DNA of 62,223 bases. Source: Thermoleophilia bacterium. Lineage in GTDB: Bacteria; Actinomycetota; Thermoleophilia; Miltoncostaeales; Miltoncostaeaceae. The notes under the pieces are model-generated. The model searched no databases. It had not been told where the DNA came from and saw only the letters and a program-made list of their open reading frames with translations. Both the position numbers and the translations under genes were made by a program. The stretch spans positions 1 to 62,223 of the forward strand of contig JADGPG010000119.1 of assembly GCA_017882545.1 (NCBI GenBank), in the 5' to 3' direction. Positions 37,001 to 45,562 of the stretch are shown here, piece after piece (the first letter of the stretch is position 1; each line of letters starts with the position of its first letter).

Positions 37001-37533
37001 GCGGGCTCGGCCGGCTCGATGACCAGTCCGACGGCACGTTTGTGACGGTGGGCGGCATCATCGGCGCGATCAAGTCGATCACCACGCGGCGTGGCGAGCC
37101 GATGATGTTCGTGCGCCTCGACGACCTCGAGGGGTCTGTCGAGGTCGTGGTCGTGCCCGCGGTGCTCAACGAGGCACGCGACCACCTCGTGCCCGACGCG
37201 ATCGTCGTGATCCAGGGACGGATCGACCAAAAGGGCGAGGGTGAGACCAAGATCGTCGCGCGGACGATCGATCGCTTCGCCGTCGACCCCGACCGCGAGG
37301 AGCATCGGCTGACCCTCCGCGTGCACGCCTCGCGCCTGGAGACGGCGCAGCTGCCGCAGCTGCGCCAGCTGCTGGTCGACCACGGCGGCGAGGCGCCGGT
37401 CGTGATGGTGATGGAAACCGACCAGGGCGCATACCGCTATCGCTTCGGCGACTGGTACCGCGTCAACCCGCGCGACAACAGCCTGCAGGCGTCCCTGAAG
37501 ACCTTGCTTGGCGCGGAGTGTGTCGTCGGCTAG
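34093..37533 (+). CDS. dnaE: DNA polymerase III alpha subunit
   Basis: A 1146-residue replicative polymerase. An N-terminal PHP domain (about residues 1-280) keeps histidine motifs (LHVHSDYSILDGA, TDHGVMSG, CDAHY), so metal-dependent 3'-5' proofreading is possible, as shown for mycobacterial DnaE1. The polymerase core has the catalytic PDIDTDF (D399, D401) and a third Asp in LKMDFLGLRNL (D553), followed by the helix-hairpin-helix region and an OB fold (about 1000-1070, FVTVGGIIGAIKSIT). ATG at 34093 is chosen over an in-frame start 48 nt upstream because of the -10 box. It appears to be a single-gene unit. Confidence 0.96.
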   Translation: MAAAPEFVHLHVHSDYSILDGACKIARLLDRVEEMGQTATALTDHGVMSGAIELYRTAKKRGITPIVGLEAYLVPDRHARPGRERRAHITLLAENTAGYYNLIKLCSKGFLEGYHRKPRVDYELLAQHADGVIALTGCLSGTICGLVEQDDLAGARAELDRLVQIFGRDDVYVEIQDSGIPVQHKINLELAKLARDAGQTMVATCDAHYVCQHDADAHEALLAIQTRDVLSNPNRFRFDTKEFYLKTGAEMAVALPDFVDAIPVSLEIAARCSGLELPIGEVKLPRFPVPDGTTPTEYLEQLCREGMVRRYQGQPPSGAEQRLRFELGVIEEMGFSSYFLIVWDYIRWARDNGVAVGPGRGSAAGSLVAFTLRITDLDPLEHGLLFERFLNPGRKSLPDIDTDFAQNGRDRVVRYVTERYGQGSVARIGTFGKLLARAVVRDSGRVLGFSYGQVDRIAKLVPERPIGIRLEDALKEGSELAQAYATDEAAKKIIDTARPLEGLVRNEGVHAAGVVIAPSDVTDFIPVRIDDDGNVVTQVPDHDVEALGLLKMDFLGLRNLDIIQKCVELIDETHGHVLDIDTLPIDHTPTYQMLARGDGLGVFQFESSGMRDALREVRPTEFADLIALVALYRPGPMAFIPAYARNKRDPGKVELADPRLAPITGPTYGVAIYQEQLMAISRELAGFSPARADDLRKAVGKKDKDLMASLKDEFIEGCIATGTATRVAADLWALCEAAGDYSFNKSHAACYGLLAYRTAYLKCNYPAEYMAALMSSVMDTKDRVPFYVAASQDMGLSVLPPDVNASRSDFAVTGDREIRFGLTAVKGVGENAVAAILDARASGGVFASIWDFCRRVDQAQVNKRALESLVRAGAFDSTGATRFGILEVLPAAMGSASRARSDAAAGQESLFAALDPDANSAQPLDLDPSIPTDEFSREDLLAAEKEALGLYVSSHPLQDCRNQLSRAVTCGLGRLDDQSDGTFVTVGGIIGAIKSITTRRGEPMMFVRLDDLEGSVEVVVVPAVLNEARDHLVPDAIVVIQGRIDQKGEGETKIVARTIDRFAVDPDREEHRLTLRVHASRLETAQLPQLRQLLVDHGGEAPVVMVMETDQGAYRYRFGDWYRVNPRDNSLQASLKTLLGAECVVG

Positions 37534-37569
37534 TCGATCAGACGGTGGCGATGGCGCGTCACGGTGGGC

Positions 37570-38019
37570 ATGCGCTACGGTCGAACACGGATCACGCCGA
37601 CCCGGAGTTCCGCACTGAGCGATCACCCCGCCATCCCGTCACGACGCCCCGGCGCGCGCGCCGGCACCCCTTTTCCCGATACCGGCCCGGGCGCCTGCGG
37701 CCAGTGCGCGGTGCGGTGCGAGCGGGTGGTCTACCCCTCGGGGTGCCTGCAGTCCGGGTGCCCGCGGCTGTACAGGTATGTCCGCGACGGGCGTGAGGTC
37801 ATGGGCTGCCTCGACCGGGTCTTCTGGGCGGAGATCGATATCGAGCGGTTCCGCGCACTGCAGCGCACCCGCGCCGGATTCGGGGGGCTGCGGGTCTGGC
37901 GTGAACCGGGCGAGAACTGCCACTGCGCGATCGAGCGTCCCTTTGCGCACCGGCCACACGGGCCGTGCGTCAACCCGGGATTCCTCGACGCCGCCCCGGT
38001 GGCCGCGGGCTCCGACTAG
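37570..38019 (+). CDS. Cysteine-rich conserved hypothetical protein
   Basis: About 149 residues. The first 45 are low-complexity and may not be translated; the core has a dense Cys set in GACGQCAVRCERVVYPSGC, QSGCPRLY, MGCLDRVF, and later ENCHC and GPCVNPGF, followed by an FGGLRVWREP segment. The spacing suggests one or two metal (Zn or Fe-S) sites. I recognise a similar arrangement in uncharacterised proteins of deep actinobacteria, from memory only. The start is uncertain: ATG at 37570 is used, but a TACGGT -10-like box at about 37573 would point to a later start. It sits between dnaE and the convergent cyclophilin gene. Confidence 0.6.
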   Translation: MRYGRTRITPTRSSALSDHPAIPSRRPGARAGTPFPDTGPGACGQCAVRCERVVYPSGCLQSGCPRLYRYVRDGREVMGCLDRVFWAEIDIERFRALQRTRAGFGGLRVWREPGENCHCAIERPFAHRPHGPCVNPGFLDAAPVAAGSD

Positions 38020-38048
38020 GGCCTGTACCGCCTGTGGTCGGCGGGCCG

Positions 38049-38774
38049 CTACCTCGTTGTGATGGTGACCGAGTAGAGCCACACGGGCTGGTTGGGCTTG
38101 CCCGTGGTGGTGTCGGCCGGGACGTTGGCGATGAGGTTGACCACGCTCTGGCCCGAGGTCACATGTCCGAAGCGCGAGTACTTCGGCGGCAGCTTCACAC
38201 CATCAGCGCCTTGGACGATGAAGAACTGCGAGCCGTTGGTGTTCGGGCCCGCGTTGGCCATCGCGGCGTCGCCGAGTGTGTAGGCGGTCTTCGGCAGCTC
38301 GTCCTTGAACTGGTAGCCGGGATCGCCGGTCCCGTCGCCCTTGGGATCGCCGCCCTGGATCACGAATCCGGGGATGACGCGGTGAAAGGTCAGGCCGTTG
38401 TAGAAGCCCTGATCGGCGAGAAAGACGAAGTTGTTGACGGTGAACGGAGCCTGCTTGGGCAGCAGGTTCATGACGATCGTGCCGCACGAGGTCGCCAGCG
38501 TGGCCGTGTACGTCTTGGCGGGATTGATGGTCACCGCCGGGGCCGCGGCGTAGGTCTTCGGCTTGGCGGCCGTGGCCGGTGCGGTGTGGATGCAGGTGCC
38601 GGCGGGCACCGGCGGTGCGGCGGCGGCCGTCGGGGTCGACGCCGTCTGCGCTCCGGTCGAGGTGGCGGCGGCCGACGAACTGCTGGAGGAGTTGCTGGAG
38701 CCGCAGGCGGTGAGGGCGATCAGTCCGGCGGCCGCAAGAACCGCGACGACGCTGCGTTGGGTGCATGTGGTCAT
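38049..38774 (-). CDS. Secreted cyclophilin-type peptidyl-prolyl isomerase, lipoprotein
   Basis: A 241-residue lipoprotein. The signal peptide ends in the lipobox LTAC (lipidated Cys), then a Ser/Ala/Thr-rich spacer of about 55 residues. The C-terminal cyclophilin domain (about 75-241) shows FYNGLTFHRVIPGFVIQGGDP, FKDELP, MANAGPNTNGSQFFI and FGHVTSGQSVV, including the catalytic Arg (FHR) and the Gln/Phe motif of active cyclophilins. It probably helps fold exported proteins at the outer face of the membrane. It is divergent from the aldo/keto reductase gene. Confidence 0.93.
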   Translation of the reverse strand: MTTCTQRSVVAVLAAAGLIALTACGSSNSSSSSSAAATSTGAQTASTPTAAAAPPVPAGTCIHTAPATAAKPKTYAAAPAVTINPAKTYTATLATSCGTIVMNLLPKQAPFTVNNFVFLADQGFYNGLTFHRVIPGFVIQGGDPKGDGTGDPGYQFKDELPKTAYTLGDAAMANAGPNTNGSQFFIVQGADGVKLPPKYSRFGHVTSGQSVVNLIANVPADTTTGKPNQPVWLYSVTITTR

Positions 38775-38924
38775 AGCGGGAGGCTAACGACCGCGTACGA
38801 CGTCCGCGGGCATGCCGGGTGAGCCACGCCATCGGGACCGCCGACCCGAACGCACCGGACAAGCCTCCCCACCCGATGGCGCGCGGGGTTCCGGTCGCCG
38901 CCCGAACCTGCGAGCCTGTGGGCA

Positions 38925-40061
38925 ATGACTGATCTCGGACACACCGCACTCGGTGCCTGGAGCGGCGGCCGCTTCATGCATTTCGGCCTCCCGCTCGACG
39001 ATGAGCGTTACCTGGCGCTGATCCGCCCAGACGACGCGATCCGCACCGTCGTCACCGCCGACGTCTACGGCAGCGGCGAGGCCGATCGCATGGTCGGCCG
39101 CGCGATCGCCGGGTTGCCCCGCGACTCCTACCGGCTGGTCGCCGCCATCGGGCACGACTTCGTCCACGGCGAGCGCGACGGGGCCAAAGGCTTTCCGCGC
39201 TTCACGGACCCGCGCCTGCGTTCATCCGACCGCTACGCCGACTATCTCCGGCGCGCCTGCGAGGACAGTCTCGAGCGGTGCGGCGCCGACCACTTCGACG
39301 TGCTGATGCTCCACAACCCCGACCGGATCGGCTATTCGAGCCCGGTCGTGTGGGAGACGGGCATGTCGCGGCTGAAGGAGCAGGGCCTGACGCGATCGTT
39401 GGGACTTGCCCCGGGGCCGGCGAACGGTTTCACGCTCGACATCCTGCGCTGCCTGGAGCGTTTCGGGGAGCTGATCGAGTGGGCCATGATCATCCTGAAT
39501 CCGTTCGAACCGTGGCCCGGGCGCCTGGTGCTGCCGGCGATGGTCGCCGCCGACGTCAAGGTTCTCGCCCGTGTCGTCGACTACGGCGGGGTCTTCCACG
39601 ACGACCTGCCCGACGAGGCGAACCTGGCCCCGATGGACCATCGCGCCTTTCGGCCGGCCGGCTGGGTCGATCACGGCCGCGAGCGGCTGGAACGTCTGCG
39701 CGGGATCGGCGAACGGCACCGGCTCACGCCACTCCAGCTGGCCTGCCAGTGGACGCTTGCCCAGCCGTCGGTGGAGTGCGTGGTGCCGACCCTGATCCAG
39801 GAACCGGGCCCACAGGCGAAGCCCGTCGAGGCCAAGCGGGCCGAGCTGGCGGGCACGCCGACGGTGACGCTCTTGACCCGCGACGAGCTCGCGACCATCA
39901 CCAACATCGGCGAAAACGCCGGGTGCATGCCGCTGAAGGGCGGCTCGCCGCTCCACACCGGTGCCGAGGTGGCCGATGCGTGGCCGCTCGACGATGACCT
40001 TCGCCGCCTCGCCGCGCACTGGAGCATCGTCCCGGAACGGGACCTGGTCGAGCTGCACTGA
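38925..40061 (+). CDS. Aldo/keto reductase
   Basis: A 378-residue TIM-barrel NAD(P)H oxidoreductase. It begins TDLGHTALGAW and shows the family core in DYLRRACEDSLERCGADHFDVLMLHNPD (split around two helices), SLGLAPGPANGF, and the C-terminal LQLACQWTLAQPSVECVVPT. The usual catalytic Tyr/Lys/His set is only partly evident; the barrel start is atypical, so substrate class and activity are open. ATG at 38925. It ends at a strong hairpin shared with the convergent Lin0512 gene. Confidence 0.82.
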   Translation: MTDLGHTALGAWSGGRFMHFGLPLDDERYLALIRPDDAIRTVVTADVYGSGEADRMVGRAIAGLPRDSYRLVAAIGHDFVHGERDGAKGFPRFTDPRLRSSDRYADYLRRACEDSLERCGADHFDVLMLHNPDRIGYSSPVVWETGMSRLKEQGLTRSLGLAPGPANGFTLDILRCLERFGELIEWAMIILNPFEPWPGRLVLPAMVAADVKVLARVVDYGGVFHDDLPDEANLAPMDHRAFRPAGWVDHGRERLERLRGIGERHRLTPLQLACQWTLAQPSVECVVPTLIQEPGPQAKPVEAKRAELAGTPTVTLLTRDELATITNIGENAGCMPLKGGSPLHTGAEVADAWPLDDDLRRLAAHWSIVPERDLVELH

Positions 40062-40062
40062 A

Positions 40063-40086
40063 CGCGGGGCCCTCGTTGGCCCCGCG
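40063..40086. terminator. Hairpin between convergent genes
   Basis: A 9-bp perfect stem (40063-40071 with 40078-40086) and a 6-nt loop between the aldo/keto reductase and the minus-strand Lin0512 gene. Probably a bidirectional terminator; no clear T-run. Confidence 0.55.
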
Positions 40087-40091
40087 CGATG

Positions 40092-40481
40092 TCAGCGCGT
40101 GATCTCGGGCGAGCCCACCGCGACAACCGCGACCGCGACGATCAAGTGGTCCTGGCCGGGACCGTAGTCCGTGCCGTTGTGGGTCCGCAGGCCGCCGGTG
40201 ACGGCGGTCACCGCGATCTGACCGTACGGGAAGACGGCGGCAACCACGGCGGTGTCGACCTCCTCGGGGCGCGGTACAGCGACCTCGACCCGGACCTGCA
40301 TGTGGCTGCGGTCGCCGTCGGGAAGCAAGACACCGATCCCGGGAAGCGACGTCCGCCCGATCGCCTCGCGCGCGGCGCGGCAGGAGGCCTTGGTCATGTC
40401 CTCACCGACGAGGTCGACGCCGAGGCCCATCTCCAGAAACAGCGGCGTGAACGGACCGCCGCTCACGGGCGCGTCCGCCAC
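40092..40481 (-). CDS. Lin0512-family protein
   Basis: A 129-residue protein of the small, widespread Lin0512 family of unknown function. Typical motifs are FLEMGLGVDLVGEDMTKA, RRAIGRTSLPG-like SLPGI, and AAVFPYGQIAVTAVTGG. GTG at 40481 gives the usual length; it lies 10 nt after the msrB stop. It is the last gene of the acs-msrB-Lin0512 run on the minus strand, closed by the hairpin at 40063. The family is often predicted to be a small-molecule binding enzyme, but this is unproven. Confidence 0.82.
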   Translation of the reverse strand: MADAPVSGGPFTPLFLEMGLGVDLVGEDMTKASCRAAREAIGRTSLPGIGVLLPDGDRSHMQVRVEVAVPRPEEVDTAVVAAVFPYGQIAVTAVTGGLRTHNGTDYGPGQDHLIVAVAVVAVGSPEITR

Positions 40482-40491
40482 GCGGGCGTCG

Positions 40492-40899
40492 TCATGTGCT
40501 GGGCTCCGGCGAGATGTCGTCGAAGTCGAGTGCGGCCGAGTTGATGCAGAACCGCAGCCCCGTCGGGTCCGGGCCGTCGGGAAAGACGTGACCGAGGTGG
40601 GCGTCGCACACGTGGCAGCGGACCTCGGTGCGCACCATCCCGTGGGAGCGGTCGGGATGCTCATCGACGGCGCCGTCGCCGGCGGGTTGGGTGAAGCTCG
40701 GCCAGCCGCTGCCCGACTCGAACTTGTCGTCGGAGGCGAACAGCTCGGCCCCGCAGCACACGCACCGGTACGTGCCTGCGCCGTGGTGGTCCCAGTAGAC
40801 GCCCGTGAAGGCGCCTTCGGTTGCCCCTTCACGGGTCACCGCATACTGCTCGGGGCTGAGCTTGTCACGCCAGGCGCGGTCATCGTTCGGAGTGCTCAT
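40492..40899 (-). CDS. msrB: Peptide-methionine (R)-S-oxide reductase
   Basis: A 135-residue enzyme reducing the R form of methionine sulfoxide in proteins. It has two structural CxxC pairs (YRCVCC and [13 protein letters not shown]), the substrate region [11 protein letters not shown], and the catalytic Cys in [13 protein letters not shown] at 40899 follows GGAGGA at a good distance; an in-frame upstream start is not needed. It lies 25 nt after acs, so the two may share a transcript. Confidence 0.93.
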   Translation of the reverse strand: MSTPNDDRAWRDKLSPEQYAVTREGATEGAFTGVYWDHHGAGTYRCVCCGAELFASDDKFESGSGWPSFTQPAGDGAVDEHPDRSHGMVRTEVRCHVCDAHLGHVFPDGPDPTGLRFCINSAALDFDDISPEPST

Positions 40900-40924
40900 G
40901 ACGGGGGTCCTCCGTGCTCGGGGA

Positions 40925-42901
40925 TCAGTCTTCGGAATCGGCACGCGCCGCGATCAGCTCGCGCAGCGCGCCCATGACGGCCGGATCGCGCAGCGTGGTC
41001 ACATCACCGAGCTCGCGGCCGGCGGCGATGTCGCGCAGCAAGCGCCGCATGATCTTTCCTGAGCGGGTCTTGGGCAGGTCCGCCGTCCAGATGATCCGCT
41101 TCGGGCGTGCGAACTTGCCGATCTGCTCCGCGACATGATCGCGGATCTCCTGGTCGAGCCGTTCGGTATCTGTGCCCTCGACCGGGGTCACGAATGCGAC
41201 GATGGCCTGGCCGGTGATGTCGTCGTCCTGCGCGACGACGGCCGACTCGGCCACCTTCGGGTGGCCGACGATCGCCGACTCGACCTCAGCGGTGGAGAGG
41301 CGGTGGCCGGAGACGTTGATCACGTCGTCGATCCGCCCGAGGATCCACATGTCGCCGTCGGCGTCGATCCTGGCGGCGTCGCCGACCAGGTAGGTGTCCA
41401 CGCCGAAGCGCTCCCAGTACGTCCTGATCATCCGATCCGGATCCTTGAAGATCGTGCGCAACATGCCCGGCCACGGGCGGCGGAGCACCAGCAGGCCCTG
41501 GCCCTCGGAAATCGGGTTCCCGTCGTTGTCGACGACCTCCGCCCGGACGCCCGGCAGCGCGCGCATTGCGCAGCCCGGCTTGGCGGCCGTGAGGCCCGGG
41601 ATGGGCGAGATCATGATTTGGCCGGTCTCGGTTTGCCACCACGTATCGACGATCGGGCAGTTGCCGCCACCGATGACCTCGCGGTACCAGAGCCAGGCCT
41701 TGGGATTGATCGGCTCGCCGACCGATCCGAGCAGTCGGAGGCTCGACAGATCGAACTTGTTCGGTTCCTCGGCGCCCCAGCTCATGCAGGCCCGGATGGC
41801 CGTCGGGGCCGTGTAGAAGATATTCACCCCGTAGCGCTCGATCGTCTCCCACCAGATCCCCCGGTGCGGGTAGTCGGGCGCGCCTTCGTACATCACGCTC
41901 GTGGCGCCGTTGAGCAGGGGCCCGTAGACGATGTAGCTATGGCCGGTGATCCAGCCGACATCGGCCGAACACCAGAAGACGTCGGACTCGGGCCGCAGAT
42001 CGAAGACGTACTTGGTCGTGAAAGCCGTCCCGACCAGATAGCCGCCGGTCGTATGGAGGATGCCCTTCGGCTTGGCCGTCGACCCCGACGAGTAGAGGAT
42101 GAACAGCGGGTGCTCGGCGTCAAACGGGGTCGCCGGGGCGACGGGGTCCGCAGCCGCGAGCGCCGTGTCCCAGTCGACGTCGCGGCCGGACACCATCGGG
42201 CAGGGCACGTCGGTGTGCCGGACGACCAGCACGTGGTCCATCGCCGGGAGCGTGCCGAGCGTGTGGTCGACCTCCCGTTTGACCGGTACCGTCTTGCCGC
42301 GGCGCCGGGCACCGTCAACAGTGACCAGCAGCTTGGCGTCGGACTCCTCCATGCGCTCGCGGACGGCCTCGACCGAAAACCCGCCGAACACCACGTTGTG
42401 TGGTGCGCCGATGCGGGCACAGGCCAGCATTGCGACGACCACCTCGGGGATCATCGGCAGGTAGATCCCGACCACGTCGCCCGCACCGACCCCGAGGCTG
42501 GTCATCGCATTGGCGGCGCGCTGCACCTGTTCGTGCAGCCAGGCGTAGGTGATGGTGCGCTCCTCGCCCTCTTCTCCGCGCCAGTGGAACGCCACACGGT
42601 CGCCGTTTCCGGCCTCGACGTGGCGATCGACGCAGTTGTAGGAGGCGTTGATCTTGCCGCCGACAAACCACTTGGCGAACGGTTTGTCCGACCAGTCGAG
42701 GACCGTGTCCCACGCGGTGTCCCAGTGCAGGGCGCGGGCATGGCGCTCCCACCACCCATCCGGGTCGGCCTCGGCCTCCGCGTAGACGGCCGGGTCGCTC
42801 CACAGGGCGTTGTCGACGAACGACTGCGGGGGCGGAAAGGAGGGGACCTCAAGAAGGGCCTTGAGGTGTTGTTCGAGGGCGGTGCCGGCGAGTTTTGTCA
42901 T
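40925..42901 (-). CDS. acs: Acetyl-CoA synthetase
   Basis: A 658-residue AMP-forming acetate-CoA ligase. Motifs: A3 region [34 protein letters not shown] (split across strands), [13 protein letters not shown] and the C-terminal [12 protein letters not shown] with the Lys that is acetylated in this family. ATG at 42901 gives the standard length. It activates acetate to acetyl-CoA, so it could re-use the acetate made by the ackA/phosphoketolase route at 55.7-59.2 kb. First gene of the acs-msrB-Lin0512 run. Confidence 0.95.
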   Translation of the reverse strand: MTKLAGTALEQHLKALLEVPSFPPPQSFVDNALWSDPAVYAEAEADPDGWWERHARALHWDTAWDTVLDWSDKPFAKWFVGGKINASYNCVDRHVEAGNGDRVAFHWRGEEGEERTITYAWLHEQVQRAANAMTSLGVGAGDVVGIYLPMIPEVVVAMLACARIGAPHNVVFGGFSVEAVRERMEESDAKLLVTVDGARRRGKTVPVKREVDHTLGTLPAMDHVLVVRHTDVPCPMVSGRDVDWDTALAAADPVAPATPFDAEHPLFILYSSGSTAKPKGILHTTGGYLVGTAFTTKYVFDLRPESDVFWCSADVGWITGHSYIVYGPLLNGATSVMYEGAPDYPHRGIWWETIERYGVNIFYTAPTAIRACMSWGAEEPNKFDLSSLRLLGSVGEPINPKAWLWYREVIGGGNCPIVDTWWQTETGQIMISPIPGLTAAKPGCAMRALPGVRAEVVDNDGNPISEGQGLLVLRRPWPGMLRTIFKDPDRMIRTYWERFGVDTYLVGDAARIDADGDMWILGRIDDVINVSGHRLSTAEVESAIVGHPKVAESAVVAQDDDITGQAIVAFVTPVEGTDTERLDQEIRDHVAEQIGKFARPKRIIWTADLPKTRSGKIMRRLLRDIAAGRELGDVTTLRDPAVMGALRELIAARADSED

Positions 42902-43002
42902 AAATGGCACAATATCGGGCGCCTGTGTGCGCCGCCACGTCCGTCGGGAGGGCAACCTGCGGCAGCCGGACCCGGCCGCGTAGCGGGCGGGAGGTGCCGG
43001 TA

Positions 43003-43008
43003 TAGACT
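43003..43008 (+). promoter_or_regulatory. Start-proximal -10 box of the SpoIID-NlpC/P60 gene
   Basis: TAGACT (part of TATAGACT) ends 6 nt before the GTG at 43015, consistent with a leaderless transcript. Confidence 0.4.
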
Positions 43009-43014
43009 CATCCC

Positions 43015-44316
43015 GTGAGCGAGGCTGCGACACGCACCGCGCGCATGGCGACCCGTCGTGTGTGTGCCATCTTCGTCGCGGGGGCGCTGATGCTGGCCGC
43101 CGCCGGGATCGCGCTGTCGTCGTCGTCCGCATCGCGCGCAGTGGCGTACCGCCAGGCGCTGGCGGGGGCGATCGCCACGCACATCCTCCACTCGGCGTTT
43201 CCGGCCGCGACGGTCCGGAAATTGTCGGGACACACGATCCGCGCACTGGTCGCTGTCACCACCGGCACGGTCGTCATTGAGGGCCAGACGCCCATGACCG
43301 TCACCGACCAGTCCCCCGGCGGGACCCACCTGACCTACCCGGCCCACCACCGCGTGCAGGTGACCGCGGTGGTCGCGGGCGGGGTCGTGACCGGCACGAC
43401 CGTCGAGGACCTTGACGCGACGACGCCGGCGCCGGTCGCGATGGCCGGACCGGTGCGGTTCGTGACCGTCACCAGCCTTCGGCTCGACCGTCCGGTCGCG
43501 CTGCGCTACCGCGGTGCGTTGCAGGTCCGCGCCGGCTTCCAGAACCGTTTGATGGTCATCAACGACGTTTCCGCCGAGGCATACACCTACGGCGTGCTCG
43601 CCGGCCAGATTCCCGCCACATGGGGGCCGCGTGCATTTCAGGCGGTTGTCGCCGGGGCGATCGCCGTGCGCTCACGTGCGGTGGCGACGCTCGGGCATCC
43701 TGCCAGCCGCGACTTCGACGTCACCTCGGACAACCCCCTGTATCTGGGCATCGACGGCGAGCGGGTGGCCACCACCAAGGCGACCCTCGCGTCGGCCGGG
43801 AAGGTGCTGGTGCGGGGCGGGGTCGTCCAGAGCGTGGTCTTCGTCGGGGTCCAGCCGATCCTGTTCCTGCCGCGGCCGGGCCACCCGGACTTCGTCGCCA
43901 ACGGGCGCGCCAGGCCCATTCCGGGTGCGCGGCCCAACCTCGCCGCCACCGCTGTGGCGCTGGCGCACTCGATGCTTGGGCACCGGTACGTCTGGGGCGG
44001 GACAAGCCCGGGCGGATTCGACTGCTCGGGGCTGATGTACTGGACCTGGTTCAAGCACCTGGGGCTCAAGATTCCACGGGTCGCCAACGACCAGTCCAAG
44101 GTCGGGTACCCGGTGCAGCGCAACGACCTGCAGCCCGGGGATCTCGCGTTCTTCGCCGACAGCTCCGGCTATGTCACCCACGTCGGCATGTATATCGGTG
44201 GGGGACGCTTCGTGCACGCCGCCAATCCCGGCTCGGGCGTACGGATCGACTCGCTCTTGTCGGGGTACTTCGCCCAGACCTACGCCGGTGCGCGCCGTTA
44301 TTCGCTGCGCTCCTAG
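43015..44316 (+). CDS. SpoIID-like domain fused to NlpC/P60 peptidase
   Basis: A 433-residue secreted cell-wall protein. The N-terminal signal or anchor (VCAIFVAGALMLAAAGIAL) is followed by a SpoIID-like domain (about residues 170-280: INDVSAEAYTYGVLAGQIP, AGAIAVRSRAV, LYLGIDGE) and then an NlpC/P60 domain (about 315-430) with the catalytic triad C337 (FDCSG), H389 (THVGMY) and H401 (FVHAANP). In SpoIID the glutamate in the (A/S)EMP motif cuts glycan strands; here that position reads AGQIP (Q198), so glycan cleavage may be lost and the domain may only bind. The NlpC/P60 end should cut peptide stems. Confidence 0.88.
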   Translation: MSEAATRTARMATRRVCAIFVAGALMLAAAGIALSSSSASRAVAYRQALAGAIATHILHSAFPAATVRKLSGHTIRALVAVTTGTVVIEGQTPMTVTDQSPGGTHLTYPAHHRVQVTAVVAGGVVTGTTVEDLDATTPAPVAMAGPVRFVTVTSLRLDRPVALRYRGALQVRAGFQNRLMVINDVSAEAYTYGVLAGQIPATWGPRAFQAVVAGAIAVRSRAVATLGHPASRDFDVTSDNPLYLGIDGERVATTKATLASAGKVLVRGGVVQSVVFVGVQPILFLPRPGHPDFVANGRARPIPGARPNLAATAVALAHSMLGHRYVWGGTSPGGFDCSGLMYWTWFKHLGLKIPRVANDQSKVGYPVQRNDLQPGDLAFFADSSGYVTHVGMYIGGGRFVHAANPGSGVRIDSLLSGYFAQTYAGARRYSLRS

Positions 44317-44346
44317 GGTGCGCGACGGCGACGACAGCGTGGCGCG

Positions 44347-45561
44347 ATGACCGTCGATCCGCGCATCGCCTATGACGACCTCGATGCGCACCCGCTCGTG
44401 CGGGCGGTTTCGGATCTGTCCGCGCATCCGGGCGACGAGCACGCCGCGCATCGACTCGCCGGGGAGCTCTTTGGCATCGAGACGACCGTGCCCGTGGCGA
44501 TCGCCGAGCTCGTGCTTGGCTCGAGCGGGGCGTTCGCCGGCCTGGCGCGCGACGGGATTGCCCCGGGTGACCGCAGGCTCGCGAGGGCCGCGTACGAGCT
44601 GGGCGCGCTCGGCGCGCTGGCCCACGGGGATCTTGCGGGGATGCTTGAACATCACGGCCTCGCCAACGCGGTGCCCCCGGAGACCGCCGTCGTCCGGGAC
44701 GAGCGTCCGCCGGCGTTCGCGGCACTGCGGGACATGCTCGCCGGAGCTTCGGGCTGGGAGGCGCACGTCGCGGCCGTGGCGGAGTTTCACTACCGCGAGG
44801 GCATCGGAGCGCTGGCGGCCCACCGCGTGCTGCGGTATAGCCATGGTGCCCTGGTCGGGATTGCCCGACCCGACCCGATCACGCCGGCGGATCTCATCGG
44901 CAGCGACCACCAGCGAGCGCCGCTCGCGATCGCGCTCGATGCGTTCGTGGCAGGCGGTCCGGCCAACGACGCGCTGCTCTACGGGCCTCCGGGTACGGGC
45001 AAGTCGGCGTCCGTGCGGGCGCTGGCGGCGGGGTGCGCCGAGCGGGGACTACGGCTGATCCAGGTCGACCGTTCCGACGCGGCGACGGTCACCGCGCTGT
45101 TCGAGGAATTGGTGGGGGCAGGGCCACGGTGCCTGGTGCTCCTCGACGACCTCGTCTTCGACGACGCCGAGCGGACCGACCGCATCTTGCGGGCCGCGCT
45201 CGAGGGCGATGCGGCGATGCGTCCGTCCAACGTCGTGGTCTGGGCAACCTCGAATCGGCTCAAGCTGATCGCCGAAACCCGCTCCGAGCGGGAGGACGAC
45301 ATGGAGAGTGCCCTGGGGCGCGGCGAGAAGGCGGCGCTGGCGACCCGGTTCGGCCTGCGTGTCGCGTTCACACAGTTGACCCAGGACCGCTACATCGAGA
45401 TCGCGACGGGCCTGGTCGCACGCCTGGGCGGCACGCAGGACGCTGCCCTCGTGCCGTCGGCGGTGCGATTCGCCCGGGGCGGGCATGGGCTGACACCACG
45501 GACCGCGCGTCAGTTCGCGGTGGCGTGGTGCGCGGGGACGGTCCCGCCGCTTCCGGAGTAG
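44347..45561 (+). CDS. DUF815-family AAA ATPase
   Basis: A 404-residue ATPase. The N-terminal 200 residues are helical and unrecognised (EHAAHRLAGELFGIE and similar). The C-terminal part is a DUF815 AAA domain: LLYGPPGTGKSASVRAL (Walker A), CLVLLDDLVFDD (Walker B), WATSNRLKLIAE (sensor 1). Members are predicted AAA chaperones or DNA-associated factors without assigned function. It is followed 1 nt later by the convergent end of an Mrr-like nuclease, so the two are not an operon. Confidence 0.82.
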   Translation: MTVDPRIAYDDLDAHPLVRAVSDLSAHPGDEHAAHRLAGELFGIETTVPVAIAELVLGSSGAFAGLARDGIAPGDRRLARAAYELGALGALAHGDLAGMLEHHGLANAVPPETAVVRDERPPAFAALRDMLAGASGWEAHVAAVAEFHYREGIGALAAHRVLRYSHGALVGIARPDPITPADLIGSDHQRAPLAIALDAFVAGGPANDALLYGPPGTGKSASVRALAAGCAERGLRLIQVDRSDAATVTALFEELVGAGPRCLVLLDDLVFDDAERTDRILRAALEGDAAMRPSNVVVWATSNRLKLIAETRSEREDDMESALGRGEKAALATRFGLRVAFTQLTQDRYIEIATGLVARLGGTQDAALVPSAVRFARGGHGLTPRTARQFAVAWCAGTVPPLPE

Positions 45562-45562
45562 C

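Noticed and set aside
41135-43018. 627-codon open frame on the plus strand
   Set aside because: It is antisense to acs, Arg/Asp/His-rich, and has no family features; an artefact of GC bias.
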